This document shows positions 11,168-19,256 of a stretch of 19,256 nt of DNA, piece by piece. This DNA comes from Gymnopilus junonius. Its lineage: Eukaryota; Basidiomycota; Agaricomycetes; Agaricales; Galerinaceae. Under the pieces are notes generated by a model that saw nothing but the letters and a program-made list of their open reading frames with translations, did no database searches and was not told where the DNA came from. Numbering within the stretch: the stretch's first letter is position 1; the number at the start of each line of letters is the position of its first letter. Position numbers and translations under genes: made by a program. The stretch is taken from assembly GCA_015501075.1 (NCBI GenBank), contig JADNYJ010000597.1:1-19256 (forward strand), given 5' to 3'.

Positions 11168-11345
11168 TAAGGCTCCAACCATATAGTATACGTATAGGGT
11201 CGACAACTTAAATATACGGATACGGTTGTTTAGTGTATATTTACTGTATATATACGGTTATACGGCTAGTTGTATACGGTTCCAAAAAAGAAATAAAAAT
11301 ATTTTTTCTATTTACGAAAAACAGAGTTCTACGGCCGCCTATGGG

Positions 11346-11549
11346 TCAATCCTTCTTGCCTGACATGCTCCTATGCTTTTTGCGAGGTGCTGTAAGCTCG
11401 TCCGGGTCTCTCCAGTTGAAAAGGCCACTCCGAATCCACACCTTTGCTAATAATGCCTCCCGAATAGTCTTGTCGCGCATTGATAATGAATGGCAAGCAA
11501 TTTGAAATTCAGTGATGCAGTGATCGGCATTGCAACTCAGGGGGAGGGG
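11346..11549 (-). pseudogene. Protein-like C-terminal fragment inside the hAT-like element
   Basis: A 67-codon open frame from an in-frame TAA down to TGA at 11346-11348. Its composition is convincingly protein-like, including IREALLAKVWIRSGLFNW and ending PRKKHRSMSGKKD, a basic tail. No ATG stands near its upstream end; the first in-frame Met is 24 codons in. It is therefore either a last exon whose upstream exons were lost or a short protein of about 44 residues. I do not recognise it. It could be the end of the transposase of the parental autonomous element or a captured host fragment. Confidence 0.45.
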
Positions 11550-11735
11550 TTAAAACAGCAGTTCATGGAGGAAAGCACAGATATATTGGGTTGTAGTGAG
11601 GTATAACGATGAAATGAATGGAAAAGGGATATCACGAAGGGCAGATCAGCCCACAGCGTACGCGTTGAAAGCCTTTGCTGGTGTTGTAGATGGTTGAAGT
11701 AAGAGATTGTGGAGTCACGAACCGTGACATCAGCG

Positions 11736-11741
11736 TTTATA
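11736..11741 (-). promoter_or_regulatory. TATA box-like motif in the hAT-like element
   Basis: TATAAA on the minus strand, about 190 bp before the protein-like fragment, followed by a pyrimidine-rich, A/C-rich stretch resembling a fungal 5' leader. Suggestive, not proven. Confidence 0.35.
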
Positions 11742-11912
11742 AGCAATGCCGAGGGTGCCGGGTAAGCCACCTGAGCCTAACCGTATAACTGTACAGTATA
11801 CTGTATATTTACTGTATACTGGGATTTCTCGATGGGGGTCTATACATATACGTATACGTATACAGTATTAACCGTATATATACGGTAGGTATATAGTACG
11901 GTTGGAGCCTTA

Positions 11913-11920
11913 ACCATAAC
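11913..11920 (+). repeat. Right target-site duplication of the hAT-like element
   Basis: ACCATAAC, identical to 11160-11167; removing the element plus one copy restores the presumed empty site. Confidence 0.85.
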
Positions 11921-12448
11921 GCAGTTCCCTGAAATATTTGATTGATCGACAGAAATCTTCCAATGATTTCGACCTTGCTATCGTATACACACGTCAAATT
12001 CAGTTATTTGTGAATGATCATGTTATGATCCTTTCTCAGACGCGAGACATTTGTCCTATTTGACACACCGAAAGATCAAGAATCATCGCGATAAGGCAAG
12101 GCTTTCAATGTATAATAATAGACTGAATTAAGCCGGTTCAGCGTCTAAAATGAAAATGCGGGAAAAATATGTTGAACAGCAAAAACGAGAGACGATTGCT
12201 CAGCAATCGAACCAAATTCGCGCGTACGTACTTTAGTTAATGTTAGCGATAGCAATAATTACCGCCGCAGAAGCCGAGCGAGTCATATTTACAGCAGTGC
12301 ATATTATCGCTCACCAGGGACAAGTTATTAGAAACAGCCAAAAACCTTGTATTAGTGATAGTGATAGTGAGTTGTCGAGCTACCTTCTCAAAATCGAGCA
12401 GAAAAGCCAAAGAAAAGTACTGTTGAGAGATTCAGGGTCTTAAGGTGG
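11921..12448. other. Spacer between the two transposons
   Basis: AT-rich sequence with two short plus-strand open stretches. One begins at the ATG near 12150 and reads REKYVEQQKRETIAQQSNQI. The other is 12240-12443, containing IITAAEAERVIFTAVHIIAH. They could be two exons of a degraded gene, but no start, stop and splice set holds together. A short TAGTGA repeat lies at 12353-12371. Confidence 0.35.
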
Positions 12449-12450
12449 TA

Positions 12451-12823
12451 CAGTCATTCACCGGCTAAAGGCACACCGAATATTAAAAATCACTTCCAAA
12501 TTCTGAACTTCAACCTTTTCCCAAAAGAATTTCATAAAATTTTTTATTAAATTGGTCCGCAGGTATTTGCAAATTTTCATAGCATTTTGATGAGCAAACA
12601 TGGGTGTGCCACTACCGAGAATGACCTTTTTCGGCTAAATGCGAAAAATGCACCCTTTTGGCCAGCATGCCCTTCAATGAGAGCCCGTCCGGCAGTCCTC
12701 AAATTATGGCACAAGACACAGAATATATTGGCACATATGCTACAAAAATAATTGAGAGAAATTGTGTTGAATCGGTTGAAATAAATGCGTGTCAAAAGTG
12801 TGCCATTAGCCGGTGGATGACTG
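12451..12823. mobile_element. Non-autonomous Tc1/mariner-like element (373 bp)
   Basis: The ends are inverted repeats of 26 bp with 24 matches. The left begins CAGTCATTCACCGGC at 12451; the right ends at 12823 with the complement (one difference within those first 15 bases). TA flanks both sides (12449-12450 and 12824-12825), the target duplication of the Tc1/mariner superfamily, and CAGT ends are common in its fungal Fot/pogo-like branch. Inside, further partial copies of the terminal repeat occur: an inverted one at 12602-12625 and a direct one at 12631-12642. Open frames crossing the element (12577-12894 minus, 12658-12885 plus) run past its ends and are not transposase-like. Confidence 0.8.
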
Positions 12824-12825
12824 TA

Positions 12826-14300
12826 TTTTTGGTATTCTTTCTGGAAAGAGTCATCCCTAAACGTGGGTCTTCTTCTTTTCGGTAACAATCGCAAAGGTTC
12901 AAGTCAGAGCGTTGGACAAGCCAATTCCGAGTCGGAACTTACCGGACAATTTTTATTCGGAGACATTTCGGATTCTCGGCCGCCAACTTGACCGTCTCCG
13001 TCCTCCGGATATCACGCGATCAAACTCAATCAATTTATCAAAATAGAAATAGAAATAGAAATAATGTGGCGCAGGGGGTCAAAGAGTCAATCACCTTCCA
13101 TTACAAGCCCAACTGTGGGTACAAGAGCAAGGAGATTAACTTTTATTTGAGGTGTCACAGGGCACCCCATACATCAATCAAAGTTTTTTTTGTTATATCG
13201 GCAGAATGTTCTGCAAGGCGCCCATCGTTCATGAGGAAATATGCTATTCCTGACCGGTAATATTATTTTGCACGCCGGAGTAGTAAAGCGGACGTTGGAA
13301 GATTACTCATTACTGATTTAGTTGTGACGGCGGTCTAGGAGAAAAAAGCGATGTCGACTTTACGGAATAGCACCTGATCCTTCGTATCAGGAGATCATTC
13401 AAATCCCACTGCCAACACGAGTTTGTAATCATTCGAATGAGAAATGCTGATTTCGACATTGCGCGTTGAATATGTTTCTAATTATAAAAGGAAGGAATAA
13501 TTCCTGAGGCATGATGGAGCAGAGTTGGTACGCTTATACAGTATCCCCGTGGGGAAGGACGTTTCTTGACTTCATGTCTTTGTTGATTTGGATTGTGTCA
13601 TGTACCGACTTCTGAACCGACGTTGGCAAGTATATCTCACTCGGTTACTATGGTCTTATAAATGCTTTGAAAATCACGAGTCAGAGCGCAAGACATTCTA
13701 GAAATTTTCGATCGACCTGCTCATGGCGCTATCCAATTTAACTACTCGGGCATCGTGTTACTAACGCAGTCTCTGCGTGTGCTTGAAGGTCTTGAAATTT
13801 GAATGAAAGATCCTAGTTGTTCTCCACGGCGATAGAACTTCATTTCACAGTTCAACAAAAAAGAGAAGATCGGCTCGGAGGGCGCAGAAGGCGCATTGTA
13901 TCACCATCATTCTCGTTCATCGTACTTATCGGACAGGACAGCTAAGGCGCGTTTGCAGCATGGCGCATCGCACACCCTCCCTTCTGTCTACAGAAGACAG
14001 GAAGAAAGAGAACAATAGGAGAGCTTCGTTCGGCGGTTGACTTAGTCAGGGTCCGCGAGATAAAGGCCATAGGTTTACCTATAATTATTCGACTCTCGAG
14101 CGTCGTAAACAAAAAAAGTAACATTAAAAGCCTCCGTGCAGGCGGCAGCTGGTGAGGGTCTAGCCAATCGCCACTGGGCCCATGGGGCTGGTCTATCGAC
14201 GAAAGAAATGAACCTCGTGCACCGACACTTGACCCACCTCGCACACCTTATCCAGGACAAGATCTAGGGGCTTTGCGTGGTAATCGATGTGATTTATGTG
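12826..14300. other. Gene-poor stretch downstream of the transposons
   Basis: No gene can be supported. The minus-strand frames 13942-14244 and 14075-14260 overlap in different phases and show no family features, as does the plus-strand frame 12988-13260. One microsatellite is present (13041-13062). Confidence 0.45.
13041..13062 (+). repeat. AAATAG microsatellite
   Basis: Three exact AAATAG units followed by a partial unit. Confidence 0.85.
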
Positions 14301-16422
14301 GTAACTCTCAAGTGTTGGATTTCCACGCATGAACGAGATCGAGGGGAAGGAAGGGAGGGTTTAGTTCGAATTCCTAAGCATTGGAGCACTGCTTGCCGAT
14401 TCCTCCGTTGGATTCGAAGTACGTTTGTTCTAGACTCTAGACTGGCGCGTGCGCCAACCGACGGGTTTTGAGCAAGGGTGCAGTAAGCAGGGAGGATATG
14501 GAGTTTTTAATCACCGAGATCGACTCGGAGTCGGGTCATAGATGATGGAGGTGGCGAAGCCTGAGAGTGCCCCCGACCTAGCCGTGGTAAACGATTTTTG
14601 CTCGTGTGGTGTGTGTGTGTACGTGTAATGTAACCCTTGTGTGGGCGATGAAATGGAATGGTTCGGTATCTTGAAGATCTTGGAGATGATAAGCATTTAG
14701 TGGGTCCAGTAGTCATTTGGCTTTACGTTAAACACTTGACATACGTTTACCATGTGAGGAGACTAATAGACTGCCAGTAATCAGATCCAAGTATGAAATG
14801 GCGCTTGACGATATGTCAGTACAGCGTTAGCAGGGCTTGGCTGCTATAGTGCGTAGCGCCAGCCTTAACGTTTTAAGACGGTGAGTTTGTCATTTCGTGA
14901 AAACATACGACTTATTGAGGCTAGAAGACGAGTAGGGTAATATCCGTAGCGTAGTTAAGAGGGAGAGAGTACTTTAGAAGGAAATAACTTGACTTGAATA
15001 CGGAAAGGATAAGTGTAAGCGAGGAATTCTACAATGACGAGAAGAGCGGAGCGGGTTTCGGAAGGGAGCTGTTTTGCTGTCCAAGTGGTTCGATGTCAAT
15101 GAGGGTCTAGTTGTCGTAACGGGTAAGAGCGCACTCGCTTAGCTAGCGAGGAGAACTTGGGATGTGTCTATTTTTGAAAGAAGAAATCGTACTAGGAAAT
15201 CGTAGACTTAGTAAGTATTGGTTTACTTGTTTAGAACTTGCAATAGGTAGGCAACTTGGCGATACGCTTCGCTCGCAATCTTCCCCAAAGGGAATCAAAC
15301 CATCAGACAACAGATTAAATCACGATCCCCGCCGTTATTCAAGTTATTGCGCTAGGTGCGGGGATAATCATCGCTTTGTCGTGCATTTATCGTCATAATG
15401 AATCAATGGGGTTAAGAGCCAAGTTTACATCGCTGAGTAGAGTACAGTATTCCGGGGAATCGGGATACCCCATACTCCCTTTAGCAGTTTTTTTTGGTCT
15501 TTGGGTTGATAGACTGACCCGTGGGTGATTGCTGAAGTTGGAAATGGTCATTTGATATAAATTCATTGTCATTTTTTCATGCCGCAGGCTGTGATATCAT
15601 TGACAGACGGGAGAGGCTTATTTCGCTATTTTAATCATACTCTACAATGTTTTCGACTTCGACTTTGAGTTAGTATTCCGGCATCAGGATAACTGATTAC
15701 CTACTCAGCTCAGTTATTGGACGACGAGGTAAAGGTAAAGAAGAGACTCGGCGGGAGGAGAGCTGCTACGCTAATGGGTGGGGGTAAAATTAACGGAGTA
15801 CTCTTCCCTTGCGGAGGGCAATTGAACGTGGCGTTCGACTTCCTTTCGAGTAAGAAGTGCATATATGAATAGCATATATAGACTGAGTATCGCCGAGAAA
15901 GTGTGTATGTACGTAGAAGAATTAGAATGCGGCCTGGATAGTCGGAGTGGCGCACTCCGACTCGTCGGGTGGGTGGGGATTTGATGATTGGACGGGGTGG
16001 GCAGGTCGGGTAGGGTCTCTGGGTTCTAGGGTTCTGGGAGGTTCTTGTGCTCCTTGAGTCCTTGATTCCTTTATTTTTGGGATTTGGAATTGGGCGGGGG
16101 GTTAAGCTTTGCTGTGCTATGATATATGCTAAATACAAATAGACAGAGGTATGTAGACAGGCACGGTTTTAGAGTACACGTGAATGAATTATGAGTTCTG
16201 GATTTGGGTATCGGGGATGGGGAATGTATATGAGGGTACCGTTGTGAATTAATGAAGGAAAAAAAGAAGTAGGGAAAGGATGCGCCATCACCGTTATTAT
16301 TCGAGAGAGAGGGAAAGAAAGAGAGATTTATCATCTCGAATCCGAATACCGACGCGATACGCACACACAAAGGACGCTAGACTATGTTGAGACTTATGAG
16401 CATTGACACTTGGGCTGGCATG

Positions 16423-16441
16423 CGAACGAACGAACGAACGA
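16423..16441 (+). repeat. CGAA microsatellite
   Basis: Four CGAA units plus a partial fifth. Confidence 0.9.
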
Positions 16442-16497
16442 GCTAAGTGGGCTATATCAAGCTCATCCAGGTAACGGGAGGGGACACGACCCTCAAG

Positions 16498-16521
16498 TCC
16501 AAATCCAAACCCAAATCCAAA
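16498..16521 (+). repeat. TCCAAA hexamer repeat
   Basis: Four units, TCCAAA, TCCAAA, CCCAAA, TCCAAA. It produces the false FGFGFGFG run in the minus-strand frame. Confidence 0.85.
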
Positions 16522-17424
16522 ACGCTCGGAGGGTTTTTGATTCAAAAAACTCAATCTACGACCACCTCGCATCTTGCACAAACACCTTTTTTGCATCGCC
16601 TCGTCGCAAAAGCGGGCAATAGGGCTCGAAAAGACCCGTTCAGGCAAGTCGAGAAATGACCATGATGACCCAGATTGCGCAATCGATACTCAAGGCCCGC
16701 CTCGTGGCGGGCGGGACCCCGAGAGTGAGGAGGCCCTATTTTTTTTTTTTCCTTTTTTTGTTTTTCACTCTTGAATCTTTCCTTCTTTGGTGTGCCGTTC
16801 TTGGTTAGATTAAGACGATTGGGAGTTTGTTTTTTTCCGCTGGTCCCTTTTTGGAGTCGCAGTTCGGGCGCCTTAGAAGGGTATTTTTGGTGTGGAGTGG
16901 GTTTTTGGTGTATTAAGCTGCAGCTGGTGGGGTTAGAGAGGCTTGGGGTCGTTCGTTGGTTAAGACGTGGAGGAGAGTTGGGGGGTATTCTGAGGTTATT
17001 GCTGGAATGTGAAGAGGAACGATGGGCGACGATCGATGGTTTGGATTCGTTTAGGAAATGCCGAGAGCGGTGAGACTGCTTCGTCAGCTGGTCAGATAAC
17101 CTCCCGAGTCCCGACGCTGCGGTGTTGGGTGGTTAAAGATAGCGCCAGTTCAGACTTTGGGTGTGAAAGTTTTTAGACTTAGTTTGACGCGGAAGACAAG
17201 GCGATAACGTTCAGGAATAGGTGCATCGGATTCGGCCATTGGGGGGTCTGAGGGTTTGAATTTAAATAAGTGGCTGTAGACACGAGAAGACGTAAGGGAT
17301 TCGGAAGCGGCGGGTGAACTGAGTACATGTACAAGTCAGGTCTGTTTCATTTGCTTTATTATTTTTGGGATGGGATGGGATTACCATGGAATCGATTACG
17401 GAGATGAGGTGTCAACTAGCCAGT

Positions 17425-17442
17425 GTACGTACGTACGTACGT
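17425..17442 (+). repeat. GTAC microsatellite
   Basis: Four and a half GTAC units; self-complementary, so it could also form a cruciform. Confidence 0.9.
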
Positions 17443-18422
17443 GCAGCAGGTCAAGTAACGCCCAACGAACAGGATAGGGATTGATGGAAAAAGGCAAAAG
17501 AAAGACTGGGATTGAAGGACGGAGGGAGGGAGGAGGGAAGGAACTGCTGTGGCGTACGTTGTTGCATGCGGCTATGGTGATGGTACGTACGGATGGATTT
17601 TATGAAATGGGCTGACTGATGATGGTCGTTGATAGGTCTACGATTTCGAGAAACACGCGATCTTTTTTATCGCGATGCCCACTGGATTGGCTAGGGGATG
17701 TTCAAGAAGCGCAAAAAGGCGCGGTTGAGGTGCGGTGTGGGTGCTGCTGTGCCTCAGCGGCCATCCCTCCTGTCAACCTCGAAACACACAATAGAGATAG
17801 GACAAAACGGAGGCTTTTAGCCGTCAGAGCCCGAAAAGGGAGAAGAGAGAGTGGTGGAGGAGGCGAGGTGTGAAAGAGAATAAGAACGCAGAGAGAAGAG
17901 CAAAAAGAGCAATAACACGAGGCGGGCGCGAGGCAGGAGTTGGGAAGCTCTGAGACTGCAGACACGTTGCGCTCTGGCATCATCTGACGACGGTCCGATG
18001 TACATGGAGAGAGAGCAAGAGAGTGGAAACTGTGCAAAGGAAGACTGTGGAATGTTTGTGGCAAAGCCGCGGGAACTGCGGTGTTCGGGGGGCTCACACG
18101 CGGCGAGGCTGCTCTATTTGAGGCTCTTCAGTCGGAAGAAAGGGCGGGGAGGCGTGGACAGACGCCGGGTTTGGACACCGCCGCCACCCGGTTTGGTTGC
18201 GCTGGTTCGGTTTGCATGCCCGAATCAACCAACGAACACGGAGGCAAACTTGTTATTTCTTCCGTTTTAGGAATATTATATTTTATTTCAATATTTTGGG
18301 AAGCTATATGGTAAACCCGTTATGAATTGCCGGTCTGTCTTCGCCCCCCCTTCTCCTCCGGCCCTCTTTTTTCTTTTCCAACGACATCCACGAACTGACG
18401 ACCGATACCTCGATTCACGACC

Positions 18423-19256
18423 ATGGACGGCTCTCCTCGCCCGGAACCACGGCCCACCGCCGACTCGACCTCTCCTACCCTCTCTATTCCATCCCCCCGC
18501 CGCCGCTCAGCCCGCCTCCAACGCCAGTCTCGCCGCCCTCCTTTCCGAGGCCTATCGCGATGCCGAATCCCTCCGTCGAGAACTCGCCCAAACTCGAAAA
18601 CGCGCTGAAAAATCGGAACGTATCTACCAGATCCTCCACATCGCCGACATCCCAACCTCGCCTCCGTCCACAGCGAGCGCAGGCGGCGTCAATGGCGACC
18701 AGGCTGCTTTGCAGAGCCCAAAACACACGCTCCAGCTCAAAGCAGTCATTGATGAGTATGAGGACCGACTGGCCCGTGCTGAGGCTGCACGCGATGAGTC
18801 CGAGGCCAGAAGACGCGATATGCTGGATGGCTGGGATAAGCTGGAGCAGTATCTCAGCCAGCTCGAGATCAGCGGCAGAGACGCGCGTGTTGCGTTCCGC
18901 TCCTTTGTCATGCCAGATGTACCACCAGCGGCGAGGGCTCGAAAGTGCCCATGAGATTCACCTCGCCGTCTCCGTTTATGGGCGCAGGAGCAGCGGCGAT
19001 GATGCCCCCACCGGGCGGGGTGCTCCTCGTCGCACTCTTCACGGCATCACCACGCGGGAGGAGCTGGTTCTTCCTCTGCTGCGTCTTCCTCTTCACGTGT
19101 GCGTTTCCACTGCCGCCCCATCCGAATCCGACTCCGACGTCCGTCCACCCCCACCTGGCACTCGGAGACCGCGGACACCGAGCTTGATAGCAGCATGGCG
19201 CTACCCAGCCGCCTTCTAAGCGTTCCCGTGCGGGCGTAGATGACTACAGAAGAGAA
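18423..19256 (+). CDS. Coiled-coil protein gene with several reading-frame breaks (runs off the window)
   Basis: Likely start is the ATG at 18423 in CGACCATGG context, giving MDGSPRPEPRPTADSTSPT. By about 18,500 the sensible protein moves to another frame: ASLAALLSEAYRDAESLRR, then KAVIDEYEDRLARAEAARDE and DGWDKLEQYLSQLEISGRDA, a strong heptad-type coiled coil (18,510-18,905). Near 18,920 it shifts back (GEGSKVPMRFTSPSPFMGAG). At about 19,018 it shifts again (SSSHSSRHHHAGGAGSSSAA), and the last bases read QPPSKRSRAGVDDYRRE in the original frame. No GT..AG pair of workable size explains these changes; the first and third fall in C-rich or G-rich runs. I infer either small assembly indels or a decaying gene. 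Reading from the upstream ATG at 18322 avoids the first break but translates a pyrimidine-rich leader. Family not recognised; a cytoskeletal or scaffold role is only a guess. Confidence 0.6.

Larger units (their letters stand above)
11168..11912. mobile_element. Non-autonomous hAT-like DNA transposon (745 bp)
   Basis: Both ends carry the same perfect 13-bp terminal inverted repeat: TAAGGCTCCAACC at 11168-11180 and its complement at 11900-11912. The element is flanked by a perfect 8-bp direct repeat, ACCATAAC, at 11160-11167 and 11913-11920. An 8-bp target duplication is the hallmark of the hAT superfamily. About 110 bp inside each end is packed with TATACGG/CCGTATA motifs in both orientations, resembling the subterminal transposase-binding arrays of hAT elements. 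The interior has no room for a transposase (hAT transposases need about 600 codons), so the copy depends on enzyme supplied elsewhere. It holds a TATA box and a 67-codon protein-like frame on the minus strand. Intact ends and duplication suggest a fairly recent insertion. Confidence 0.88.
14301..18422. other. Long region without a convincing gene, low complexity in places
   Basis: About 4 kb. From about 15,700 to 18,000 the plus strand is rich in G and A, so the minus strand keeps long pyrimidine-coded open frames (15710-16138, 16071-16370, 16297-16647, 17702-18097). Their proteins are Ser/Pro/Leu/Phe-rich with no domain features, which fits base composition and not coding. Other contents are a 14-bp palindrome TGGCGCGTGCGCCA (14443-14456), the microsatellites listed separately, and a GC hairpin (16696-16711) followed by a T-run (about 16739-16751). 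The last part presumably includes the promoter of the coiled-coil gene; its leader is C/T-rich and ends CGACC before the ATGG. Confidence 0.45.

Noticed and set aside
12577..12894. A 105-codon minus-strand frame crossing the mariner-like element, considered as a transposase.
   Set aside because: It runs past the right end of the element into flanking DNA and has none of the spaced acidic residues expected of a DDE/D transposase.
14361..14380. GTTCGAATTCC-like sequence considered as a tRNA T-loop.
   Set aside because: No cloverleaf could be built around it: no matching acceptor stem or A-box at the right distance.
15710..16647. Three long minus-strand open frames rich in Pro, Ser and Phe.
   Set aside because: They reflect the pyrimidine-rich strand and simple repeats such as TCCAAA, and the phases overlap without sensible splice joins.
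16771..17073. A 100-codon plus-strand frame starting MNLSFFGVPFLVRL.
   Set aside because: It is G/T-rich low-complexity sequence without conserved features, and its length is explained by base composition.

Overview
The window looks like genomic DNA of a filamentous fungus, most probably an agaricomycete (Basidiomycota). Genes are split by many short introns (about 49-97 nt, GT..AG) and lie on both strands, and there is a DUF6534-type integral membrane protein of a family typical of mushroom-forming fungi. Exon models were built by hand: protein-like reading frames were followed across GT/AG pairs, and the joined exons were checked to stay in frame.

Left part (1-6713), gene-dense. The window opens inside a plus-strand gene; its 3' end codes for a low-complexity, probably nuclear C-terminal tail (2..1347). 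It converges on a complete eight-exon GNAT-family N-acetyltransferase on the minus strand (1860..2884). That gene diverges from a complete six-exon dienelactone-hydrolase-family protein on the plus strand (3684..4779), which converges on a nine-exon DUF6534 membrane protein on the minus strand (5155..6713). The roughly 800 bp between the GNAT and hydrolase starts is a shared divergent upstream region and carries an old 44-45 bp duplication.

Middle part (6714-14300), gene-poor. One 660-nt minus-strand open frame (8308..8967) is longer than chance would give, but I cannot name it or model a gene around it. Two non-autonomous DNA transposons are well defined. One is a 745-bp hAT-like element (11168..11912) with 13-bp perfect terminal inverted repeats and a perfect 8-bp target duplication. 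The other is a 373-bp Tc1/mariner-like element (12451..12823) with 26-bp terminal inverted repeats and a TA duplication. The hAT-like element holds a promoter-like stretch and a 67-codon protein-like fragment.

Right part (14300-19256). About 4 kb without a convincing gene, purine-rich on the plus strand in places and with several microsatellites, leads to a plus-strand gene for a coiled-coil protein (18423 to the window edge). Its reading frame switches several times with no usable intron, so the locus is either a pseudogene or contains small assembly indels.

The genes do not form an obvious pathway. Acetyltransferase, hydrolase and membrane protein are ordinary accessory genes of such genomes. 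The main points of interest are the two transposons and what they carry.
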